Of a stretch of 64,000 bases of DNA, positions 1 to 8,400 are shown piece after piece. Position numbers and translations under genes: made by a program. The stretch comes from Phocaeicola intestinalis (lineage in GTDB: Bacteria; Bacteroidota; Bacteroidia; Bacteroidales; Bacteroidaceae), in the NCBI RefSeq assembly GCF_014837065.1, contig NZ_JACSPP010000010.1:20856-84855 (forward strand), read 5' to 3'. The notes beneath the pieces were generated by a model. The model made no database searches, was not told the DNA's origin, and saw only the letters and a program-made list of their open reading frames with translations. The stretch's first letter is position 1. Each line of letters begins with the position of its first letter.

Positions 1-34
1 CCTGCGCGGACCAACCGGACAGGGAAAAAGAAAA

Positions 35-96
35 GCCACGGATTGCACCGGTCTGAATGGAGGTTCGATGGAATGGGAATCGGTGTAATCTGTGGC
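35..96. repeat. Intergenic word hairpin
   Basis: The segment 35-50 (GCCACGGATTGCACCG) is repeated in inverted form at 81-96 with two substitutions, giving a long imperfect hairpin with about a 30-nt loop. No gene is visible in 1-136. It is one of a series of intergenic inverted repeats in this window built from short words. It lies downstream of the minus-strand Crp/Fnr gene and could act as a transcript 3' structure. Confidence 0.6.
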
Positions 97-136
97 GGGA
101 AAGTTTTTTGAGGCAATCGTGCCCCTAAAGAGAGAG

Positions 137-838
137 TTATCCGATTTTACTGATTTTTTTCAGTTTTTCTTCGTCCACAATCTTGATTTTACGCCCGTCG
201 ATGATAATCAGTTTCTCGGCGGCAAAGTTCGACAGAGTACGGATAGCATTCGATGTCGTCATATTCGACAAATTGGCAAGGTCTTCACGCGAAAGATAAA
301 TACTCAGCGTACACTGGTCTTCCTCCAATCCGTACGTATCTTTCAGGAACAAGAGCGATTCGGCAAGGCGTCCACGGATATGCTTTTGCGTCAGGTTTAC
401 CGTACGCGCATCCGAAATACCCAGATCTTTCGACAGCTGACGGATGAAATACATCGCCAACTCCGCATTTTGGACCACCAATTCTTCAATAACAGCCATC
501 GGAATCAGGCACATCGTACAAGGTTCGAAAGCCGCCGCCGCCGTCACAAAGTTTTCATGCGCGAAATAGGCACGATAGGCAAAATATTCCTTGTTCTTCA
601 CAACCCGGATAATCTGGCTGCGCCCACCTACTCCGTCCTTATAAATTTTTACCTTGCCATTCAACAGACACATCATATACTGCGGAGTTTCGCCTTCGCA
701 ATAAATAACCTCATTTTTCTTGTATTTTTGAATTGTAAAGTTCTGCGCAAGATATTCACGTTGCGCCTCTGTAAGAGGTTGCCATAAATCGGGGATACTT
801 TCGGCAATCTCGGCTTCTGTCAGTTCCTTCTTTACCAT
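137..838 (-). CDS. Crp/Fnr family transcriptional regulator
   Basis: A 233-residue one-component regulator. Residues about 25-135 form a cyclic-nucleotide-binding-like beta roll (NEVIYCEGETPQYMM..LNGKVKIYK). The C-terminal third carries the winged helix (YLSREDLANLSNMTTSNAIRTLSNF), with the recognition helix around TTSNAIRTL. No Fnr-type N-terminal cysteine cluster is visible, so direct oxygen sensing through Fe-S is unlikely. The start MVKKELTE was chosen over an upstream in-frame ATG because a TACCTTTG promoter box lies at 867-874, inside the longer version. It is divergent from the DUF5686 gene. The effector and regulon cannot be read from sequence. Confidence 0.9.
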   Translation of the reverse strand: MVKKELTEAEIAESIPDLWQPLTEAQREYLAQNFTIQKYKKNEVIYCEGETPQYMMCLLNGKVKIYKDGVGGRSQIIRVVKNKEYFAYRAYFAHENFVTAAAAFEPCTMCLIPMAVIEELVVQNAELAMYFIRQLSKDLGISDARTVNLTQKHIRGRLAESLLFLKDTYGLEEDQCTLSIYLSREDLANLSNMTTSNAIRTLSNFAAEKLIIIDGRKIKIVDEEKLKKISKIG

Positions 839-866
839 AGGTGCTATAAAACGATGTTGTGGAGCA

Positions 867-874
867 CAAAGGTA
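867..874 (-). promoter_or_regulatory. Bacteroidetes -7 box for the Crp/Fnr gene
   Basis: TACCTTTG on the minus strand matches the Bacteroidetes TAnnTTTG box, 28 nt upstream of the chosen start codon. It excludes the longer reading of the gene. Confidence 0.6.
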
Positions 875-940
875 GTAAGAAAAAATGAAAATCTTTATTT
901 CAAACCCTAAAAATTGCCTCCGTGACACGAGGATTTATTA

Positions 941-948
941 TATATTTG
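941..948 (+). promoter_or_regulatory. Bacteroidetes -7 box for the DUF5686 gene
   Basis: TATATTTG matches TAnnTTTG and ends 8 nt before ATG 957 and 17 nt before ATG 966. The transcript leader must be very short, which favours the 966 start. Confidence 0.5.
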
Positions 949-965
949 CCTTTAGAATGGCAAAT

Positions 966-3158
966 ATGAAAATTGTACAGGGTTTTATATGCTGGATTGT
1001 CCTGCTCTTACTGGCAATATGTCCGGCACGGGGAGAGATAGGCTCGTTTCAGAAATCTTTACCTCACAAGACTGATGTGCCCGATTCCATCCTGACACAT
1101 ATATTCAATGCCGCCAACTTCTATGCCTCTGAAGTGGAAGAATACAAGGCTGAATTATACTTGAAAGGCCTGCTGAAAATCCACAAACGAAACCGTATCA
1201 TCAAGTACATCCCTTCGATGTTCCGTTTGGAGAAAGGAGTGAACACATACATCCACGAGTCCATCAGCAAGCTTCACTATACAGCTCCCAGTATCTACGA
1301 CCGGAAGGTACAGTGGATGTCGAGCACGTTTCCGGGAAGCGAAAGCCGTTTCTTCGATATAGCCGACTTCCTGAAGTTCAACCTCTATGCTCCTTCCATC
1401 ATGGAAGACAAAGTACTTTCCCCACTCAGCAAGGAATCAAGCATCCATTACAATTACCTGCTCGACTCGGTCGCCTACCGCCGTAACGGAAAAATCTACA
1501 AGCTGCGTATCATCCCACGCTATCCCAGTACCCAGCTATTGGAAGGGTCGTGCTGGATTTCTTCCAGTGACTGGACCATCCGCTACCTCGATTTTCAAGG
1601 GAAATATGACCTGATAACCTTCCACATCACCATGTATATGGGCGACACGCCAGAAACCAAGTACCTGCCACACATGATGAACCTCGACATCCGCTTCAAG
1701 TTCCTGCGCAACGACCTGGAAATGAATTGTACTGGCTGGCTCAATTACGAAGAGGTAAAATTTCATAAAAAGTCGGACCTGCCCGACAAATGGTTGACAA
1801 AAGACCAACAGCGATATAACCTGACCGACTCGTACACACTAACCTGCGACACCACCCGGCTCATGCACGACCGTGATTCTTTCGCACGTATCCGTCCGCT
1901 ACCACTCAGCGATATGGAAGACAGCCTTTACCAAGCTTATAACGAACGCCGTAGAATAAGTCCGGAAGATACACTGAAAGCTCCTCCTACCAAACTCCGC
2001 AAAAATCTGGTACTTCTGGGGCAGATGGGCGATGCCTTGATAAGCAGCTATAACATTGACATCAACAAAATAGGAAATATCTCCTGTTCGCCGCTTATCA
2101 ACCCGTTGTTAATCAGCTATAGCCACCGTAACGGAATCGCTTACCGGCAAGAATTCAAATACAACAAACTGTTTCATAACGGACGGCTGCTTCATCTGGT
2201 GCCGCAAATCGGCTATAACTTCACGAAAAAAGAATTTTATGCCAAACTTGACGGAGAATATGTCTACAATCCCCGAAAACACGGAGCCATTTCTGTAAGT
2301 GTAGGAAACGGTAACCGCATCTACAGCAGTATCGTGCTCGACCAGCTTCAGGCTCAGCCCGACAGTACATTCAGCTTTGACGGACTGGAACTGGATTACT
2401 TCAAGGATGTGTATCTCAACGTTTCGCACAACATCGAAATCATCAACGGGCTGACGTTATGGACCGGTGTATCGATGCATTGGCGTCATGCTGTCAACGG
2501 CACTCCCGAAGTGGCACAGCGGGTAAGGTTACGCTACAATAGCTTCGCCCCCCGGCTGCGCATCGAATGGACCCCATGCATGTACCATTATTATACCAGC
2601 GGCAACCGCAAAGTAAATATAGGTTCACGCTATCCTACTTTCCTTATCGACTATGAACGGGGCATCAAAGTACTGAACAACTCTGGAGCCTACGAACGTT
2701 TCGAGTTCTCTGCCGAACAGAAAATCCGGATACGGGGTATGCATACCATTGCCTACCACGTAGGAGGAGGTTTTTTTACCAACCAGGATGACATGTATTT
2801 TGTAGATTATGTCAATTTTGCCAACCGCAACCTGCCACAAGGCTGGAACGATGATATCGGCGGCACCTTTCAGATGCTTGATTCACGCTGGTACAATGCC
2901 TCACGCCATTACATCCGGGGTAATATGACTTACGAAACACCGTTCTTGCTACTCTATCCGGTAGGCAGTCTGCTGTCCTTCATCCAGAAAGAACGGCTGT
3001 ATGGGGGCATCCTCTTTATGCCACACCTTAACCCCTATATCGAATTAGGGTATGGCATAGGCACGCACATCTTCGATTTCGGCATTTTCATAGGCAATGA
3101 GCAAGGCAAATTCACTTCGGTAGGATGTAAATTCACTTTCGAACTATTCAACCGTTAA
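966..3158 (+). CDS. DUF5686 family outer-membrane protein
   Basis: A 730-residue exported protein from ATG 966 (ATG 957 and 885 are in-frame alternatives). It starts with a signal peptide (KIVQGFICWIVLLLLAICPARG). The N-terminal half resembles the periplasmic part of DUF5686 proteins (YKAELYLKGLLKI, FYDIADFLKFNLY-like and EDKVLSPLS segments). The C-terminal half alternates aromatic beta strands and ends in a barrel-like closing strand (GCKFTFELFNR). The family is widespread in Bacteroidetes and its function is unknown. No carboxypeptidase-regulatory-like domain is visible at the N terminus, unlike many longer relatives. It is monocistronic, with the convergent glycosyltransferase gene downstream. 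Confidence 0.8.
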   Translation: MKIVQGFICWIVLLLLAICPARGEIGSFQKSLPHKTDVPDSILTHIFNAANFYASEVEEYKAELYLKGLLKIHKRNRIIKYIPSMFRLEKGVNTYIHESISKLHYTAPSIYDRKVQWMSSTFPGSESRFFDIADFLKFNLYAPSIMEDKVLSPLSKESSIHYNYLLDSVAYRRNGKIYKLRIIPRYPSTQLLEGSCWISSSDWTIRYLDFQGKYDLITFHITMYMGDTPETKYLPHMMNLDIRFKFLRNDLEMNCTGWLNYEEVKFHKKSDLPDKWLTKDQQRYNLTDSYTLTCDTTRLMHDRDSFARIRPLPLSDMEDSLYQAYNERRRISPEDTLKAPPTKLRKNLVLLGQMGDALISSYNIDINKIGNISCSPLINPLLISYSHRNGIAYRQEFKYNKLFHNGRLLHLVPQIGYNFTKKEFYAKLDGEYVYNPRKHGAISVSVGNGNRIYSSIVLDQLQAQPDSTFSFDGLELDYFKDVYLNVSHNIEIINGLTLWTGVSMHWRHAVNGTPEVAQRVRLRYNSFAPRLRIEWTPCMYHYYTSGNRKVNIGSRYPTFLIDYERGIKVLNNSGAYERFEFSAEQKIRIRGMHTIAYHVGGGFFTNQDDMYFVDYVNFANRNLPQGWNDDIGGTFQMLDSRWYNASRHYIRGNMTYETPFLLLYPVGSLLSFIQKERLYGGILFMPHLNPYIELGYGIGTHIFDFGIFIGNEQGKFTSVGCKFTFELFNR

Positions 3159-3211
3159 TCATTCTAGTGCCTCTCCCTGCACATTCTGTGTGGTCTGTGT
3201 TCAAAATAAAA

Positions 3212-4369
3212 CTATTTCCTGAGAAAAGCATCCTTCCGGCAAAACCAGAAGCGGATATGGTGTGCCAGACTCCACCACGGGCGCAGCACATCGAAGATTG
3301 GTAAAAACACGCCGAACTTCTCGCCCAAATCCCACGCTGTATGATACCATATATGCATCACCGCCAGCAAACGGACCAGCCACAGCCCTGCAGCCATACC
3401 TGCCCATATCCATTGCCCGCTTACCAGGCCTACAGCAAAAGCAACGGCACATCCCAGATGAAACAAGAAACATGTCCACGTTTCCAACGCATTCAGCAAC
3501 GGTGCCACACCCTGGTAGAAACGTCCCGTCAATACGCTTCCCAACATCTCTTCCCTCCAGCTTTTCCGGGAAACAGGCAATGGCAGACGTACAATGCTTT
3601 CCTTTCCCCGTGCTACCCGTGTGTTATACCTGTCGGCAATGGCATTCACCAGCAAATCGTCTTCACCACGCTGCAACTGCAAATGACTGCTGAAGCCCTT
3701 GTGTTCCAGATAGGCACGCTTGCGATATGCCAGATTATGCCCAAGTCCCATATAAGGATGCCCGGCAAGTGCCATGCCGAGGTAACGCAGCGAACGGAAA
3801 AAAGCATCTGTCCTGACACGCAAGGCAAACATTCCTTTCCCGTACACATAGTTGCTGTAACCCAGCACGATATCGGTTTCGGGTGTCATCTCGCGGGCAA
3901 GGCTGCGCAGCCATTCCTTACTTTCGGGTCTGGCATAAGGACTGGTCACTACCACCCATTCGTAATGACTGGCACGTATACCCATCGCCACTCCCAGTTT
4001 CTTCCGGCTCACATAACGTGCCGTTTCTGGAATAAACGTATGATACAAATTCGGATATATGTTTGCCAGACGTTTCAATATCAGTTCGTCTTCACCAGCC
4101 GACAAATCGTTCACTACAATCACTTCAAATGCCGGATAGTCCTGTTCCAGAATAGCTGTCAGGCTATCGTGCAGCAGCTCGCCCGTATCTTTGGTCACGA
4201 CAATCACCGAAAGCGGAGGATATTCTACGGGATCCGTTCCAGCATCTTTCCGGAAATGGCGGTGAATCCTGCTGTAAAAGCCGCACATCACACTCATTTG
4301 AACCACAAAGAATACGACACATATACCCGCCAACAGGGCAGCAATCGAAGTAAAGTCTATCGTCATCAT
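3212..4369 (-). CDS. Membrane-anchored GT2 family glycosyltransferase
   Basis: A 385-residue protein with an N-terminal membrane helix (about 5-27), a GT-A fold domain opening with PLSVIVVTKDTGE and VIVVNDLSAGE, and two or more hydrophobic helices at the C terminus (about 300-350). The acceptor-side motif GEDDLLVN is present. The usual DAD/DxD metal motif of GT2 enzymes is replaced by TSPYARPES, and no clear QxxRW motif is seen. The start MMTIDF was chosen because upstream residues do not look coding and a purine-rich stretch precedes it. Donor and acceptor sugars cannot be predicted. It is transcribed alone; the MITE copy lies just upstream. Confidence 0.8.
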   Translation of the reverse strand: MMTIDFTSIAALLAGICVVFFVVQMSVMCGFYSRIHRHFRKDAGTDPVEYPPLSVIVVTKDTGELLHDSLTAILEQDYPAFEVIVVNDLSAGEDELILKRLANIYPNLYHTFIPETARYVSRKKLGVAMGIRASHYEWVVVTSPYARPESKEWLRSLAREMTPETDIVLGYSNYVYGKGMFALRVRTDAFFRSLRYLGMALAGHPYMGLGHNLAYRKRAYLEHKGFSSHLQLQRGEDDLLVNAIADRYNTRVARGKESIVRLPLPVSRKSWREEMLGSVLTGRFYQGVAPLLNALETWTCFLFHLGCAVAFAVGLVSGQWIWAGMAAGLWLVRLLAVMHIWYHTAWDLGEKFGVFLPIFDVLRPWWSLAHHIRFWFCRKDAFLRK

Positions 4370-4484
4370 ATCATCTCTTCTAAATAACGGTGCAAAAATA
4401 GGGCAAATCTTCATTCGATAGCAACATACGCTGATTTTTTCACCACATAATCTATAAGAACGCAACCGTATTCAGAAACTGAAT

Positions 4485-4682
4485 TCAGAAGCTGTTTTGA
4501 ATTTCTCCAAAAAGTTTTTCTTGGCTTGATGTATCCTTTTTCGTGTGTGCTTTGGGCGATTTTTTGGTCCTTTTCGCTCCTGTTCTTCGTCAGATAGCCC
4601 GCTATCTTCCTCATCACAGAAGCGAAAATGCCTCAAAAACTCATCCCAAATCAGCGCACGATAAATTCAAAACAGCTTCTCA
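4485..4682 (-). mobile_element. 192-bp MITE, copy A, with TCA target duplication
   Basis: The element spans 4488-4679. Its ends are inverted repeats (GAAGCTGTTTTGAATTT and complement), and it is flanked by TCA at 4485-4487 and 4680-4682. The reverse complement differs from copy B (29559-29750) at 3 of 192 positions. It contains no transposase; the short open frames inside look incidental. Ends, size and 3-bp TNA target duplications fit a non-autonomous derivative of an insertion sequence, possibly of the IS5 superfamily (IS1031-like target pattern). That family assignment is inference. Confidence 0.85.
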
Positions 4683-4692
4683 AAACCGTTTC

Positions 4693-5439
4693 TCAATTCT
4701 TAACCGGCAGACGTTTCCATAACCAGCGGGGAAGCAAACGCCAGGCTCCTACCAGCAGACGGTAACGCCAGTCGATGACTACCATACGCTGCTTGCGGTG
4801 AATAGCACGGACAATGCAACGTGCCACCTTACCGGGACGCATCAGGAACGGATAATGTTTTCCGTCGTTCAGCAAATCTGTCTGGACAAACCCCGGACGG
4901 ATATCGGTAAAACATATACCTGTCCAGCCATGCATGCAGGCAAGCTGTTCAAGGGCGTCGATGTAGGTATTCTGATATCTTTTGGTCGCCGAATAAGCAG
5001 GAGCGATGCCCAGTCCCTTGGTGCCGGCAATGGAGCTGATTACAGCAATGTGCCCTTCGCCCCGGTTTCCGAAATAACGGAATGCCGCATCTACCATACG
5101 GGTGAACCCTACTACATTGGTCTGTACCGTATCAGTCTCGATATCGGCATCGAGGTTGTAATTCTGATGTCCGATACCGGAACAATGCAGATACAAGTCC
5201 ATACCACCTAAATCAGTTATCAACGCCTCCAGTTCGATAGGGGCATTTTCTTTCCGGATGTCTATTACACGGTAATAAATGCGCGCAGGAGCCTTACGCT
5301 GAAATGCCTTCAACAGCCCTTCACGACGTCCGGCTATGCCCAGTATCCAGCCTTCTTTCAGCAAAAGACAGGCGGTTTCATATCCGATGCCGGAGGTAGC
5401 TCCTACAATGACTGCACGTTTCTGATTCTGTAGATTCAT
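4693..5439 (-). CDS. SDR family NAD(P)-dependent oxidoreductase
   Basis: A 248-residue classical short-chain dehydrogenase. The cofactor motif GATSGIG lies near residue 14, the conserved HCSG at about 90, ISSIAG at about 140 and the catalytic YSATK at about 155, followed by a substrate loop with RPGFVQTD. The start MNLQNQKR was chosen because the longer frame overlaps the preceding helicase gene. It is the last gene of a minus-strand run: lipoprotein, nuclease-helicase, SDR, with 13 nt between the helicase stop and this start. The substrate is unknown. Confidence 0.85.
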   Translation of the reverse strand: MNLQNQKRAVIVGATSGIGYETACLLLKEGWILGIAGRREGLLKAFQRKAPARIYYRVIDIRKENAPIELEALITDLGGMDLYLHCSGIGHQNYNLDADIETDTVQTNVVGFTRMVDAAFRYFGNRGEGHIAVISSIAGTKGLGIAPAYSATKRYQNTYIDALEQLACMHGWTGICFTDIRPGFVQTDLLNDGKHYPFLMRPGKVARCIVRAIHRKQRMVVIDWRYRLLVGAWRLLPRWLWKRLPVKN

Positions 5440-5452
5440 AAAAGTCAAGAAG

Positions 5453-8400
5453 TTAAGTAGTTCGTACTTCATAGATAAAAGATTCTGATGCAGGAACACT
5501 TCCGGCATGCCGGTTATAATAAAAGTCTCCATTCAGGGGCATACGTTCATTAAGCATGGCAAATGCCGGAGAAAGGTGTGCACAGAACACATCGTAAGAA
5601 TGACGGTTGGCACGTTCACCCGTATCATCCCGATAAAACACGGCATAATGGTTGAGCGGGTAATCCGCAATCAACCGGTTCAGGTATTCGGCCCAGCCGC
5701 GTGCCTTTCCGGGCGTAATGCGGTCGAACAGGTTCGACACATTGAAAACTATCAGTTCCGATACTTTTGCATGCATTTTCCAGAAAGCCGGAGGCACTTT
5801 CTCTGCCTGAGTATAGAAATTTGTCTGTACCAGACGGTAAGCATCCGAACGAAACATCAGACGCGCAATATCAAGCATTTCTTCTACCGGACACACCCCC
5901 AGATAGGCAAGGTCGATGTGCGGCAAACGTTTGCACACATCGGCAAATGCCAGTCCCGAAGCTCCACCCTCGTAGGCAAGGTCGCAAAAAACCACCCTTG
6001 CCGACACGTTGCGGACAGCAGGGAAAAGCCATCCTCCTACCAGTTCGTAGAAAGCGCGGGCCGCACAATAACTGCGCCGCATATAATAATAGGTATACAG
6101 TTGTACCAGCCGGTCAGGATACCCGGCAAACTGAAAATCGCAACGTCCGTAAGCTATCTGTTCACGTACCTGTGTATCATCGTTGACATTGACAGGTATC
6201 TTGGGAAACAAATCTGCGACTACTGCATCGAATGTTTGCCCAAAAGGCTGCGACAAGGGATAATTATCAGAACACAAGTCCCATCCCGATTTGAGGTCAG
6301 GCAATTCGAAATCACCTTGGCAAAACCGGTCGAGTGGCACGTGGATATAACCGTTATGCATACGGATATACTCCATCAGCTTGTAAAACGTAAGGCTGGC
6401 TCCCAATATTCGTGGGTTTCCGGTCAGGAAAAGTTGCTTACGGGCACGGGTGATTGCCACATTCAGCTTACGGTCGATTATCGCATCGCCTTCACGAAAC
6501 GTATTGGCAGTCAAGAAGTTTAGCTGATTGAAATCGCGTACGGTAAACGAATAGATAATGACATCACGCTGGCTTCCCTGATAACGCTCTACCGTATCGA
6601 TGGTTACTTTCTCCAGCTCAGGAATATCCAGGTGTGCCACTTCCCGCCGTATCATGGCTATCTGATTGCGATAAGGCACAATAACCCCTACAGTCTTGCC
6701 AGCATCAAAAGCCGTTCCCATAAACCGGTAGATGCGACAAAGCAAAGTAGCGACAATGCGTGCTTCGTAAAGATTACTCTTTTCGGAATGAGCCGTATCT
6801 GCCGGCGTATCGGATGCAATGAACACCATACGCCGGTACAACATCAGCCGGTCAAGGTTGTCTTCGGGTTCACGAAGGACGTAAGGCAACGCTTCTTGCT
6901 GATGCGGAAGCGGTACCGGTTCCAATTGTTCGCGGGAATAAAACGCATGGTCAGGAAACTCTGCAATTAAAGGATGCATCCGTCCTTGCTTGTGCAAAAT
7001 ACTGCAAAACTCTGGTTTGCACCCACGGTACAAGCGCTCGAACAAAGAATTACGGCAATCATTCAATCCGATTTCCAGCAGCAACGGGTCAGTCACCCGG
7101 GCTTCTTCCTCGCTTTGCAAAGCAATGGCAGGTAATTGCTTGTAATCGCCTATCAGGACAAACTTGCCAATGGCATTCCCGTCTTTGTGACGCGCAGAAA
7201 GAATGCCTATAAGGTCGGGCTCCAATATCTGCGAAGCCTCATCGATGATAGCAAGGGTGAAACGTTTTAACTGGAAGAGGTAAGGACGTCCGTTAATGGC
7301 GGTAGTAGTTCCCACGAAAATACGGGTGCGGAGTATCTTCCCACGGATATCTGCCAGTTTAGGACAATCGGCAAGACTATTATTCAACAGATAAGGCACA
7401 AACCGCTTATCGCAGGCCAGTTCGTTCCCGATGCGGATAAAGGGATGCCGTCCGGCAATGCCCGAACTGGTCAGCATATTGCAGATTTCATCTACAGCAC
7501 GATTGGTATAAGACAAAAGCAACAAAGAACACGCCGGGTCGGTCAATGCTTCTTCCACCATATAGCGCAGGACACACGAAGTCTTGCCCGTTCCCGGTGG
7601 ACCAACCAGCAGGAAATAATCATCGCATTGCTTTGCTTTCAAGACCAGTTCATCAAACCTTCCGTACGAACCGTTCAATGTACGTGAAGTATCCCGTCCG
7701 GGCACACGCCTGCCCAGCAATAAGTCCTTTCGGTCGGTAGAAGCGGAAAGGAAAGCATACAGTCCACGGATGGCATTGCCGGCAGAAGCATCCGAGAAAT
7801 CGTGCTCAATGGCAAAAGTATCTGTATCCGTTCCGATGATGTCGGGATTCTGTTGTCCGTTACGTAACTGGACAAGTATCCTGTCGGGATAAATCTCTAC
7901 CAGATTACCTTTCATCAGGATATGCCGGCGCACATCAGGTTGACCACGATAAGCATACAGCACGACTATATCCCCCGTACGGAAATTAGGAAGGAAATCA
8001 TCTCCCTGCCGAGGAACACTCAATTCTATCCGATCGTATCCTTTACCCGGTGCACTCTGACGGCGGGAAAGAATCTTCAAGCCCAACAGGATGTTACCCG
8101 CCTCTATTTTTCCGGCAAGGGGCGTATGCCACAAACCGGCAAACCCTTGCGATGAACCGGTATTCCCTCCCGTCTTTCCCAACAATTGCTCCTTGGATAC
8201 AAAAGTGAAAAAACGGCGGAAATAAGCCTGTTCCAACGGGTCTCCCTGCTTGAGGAGGTGAATCAGACTGCTCAATTCAGGTTCCTGATAACGGGTCCAA
8301 AGCTTGCCGTGGTCTTTCTTCTCATTCAGTACCTCCACATCCAGTTGGTCTATGATTGCAGCGATACCCCCGTTTGCCAATATCATTTCGTTTGCCACAA

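Noticed and set aside
92..787. Long plus-strand open frame opposite the Crp/Fnr gene
   Set aside because: It is the antisense shadow of a well-supported regulator; its product shows no motif.
885..956. Upstream ATG (885) for the DUF5686 gene
   Set aside because: It lies before the promoter box at 941-948 and would extend beyond the signal peptide.
3341..4387. Plus-strand 348-codon frame opposite the GT2 gene
   Set aside because: The minus-strand gene has clear GT2 motifs and membrane helices; this is its shadow.
4411..4617. 68-codon minus-strand frame in MITE copy A, shared with copy B
   Set aside because: Present only because the two MITE copies are nearly identical; no promoter or protein family.
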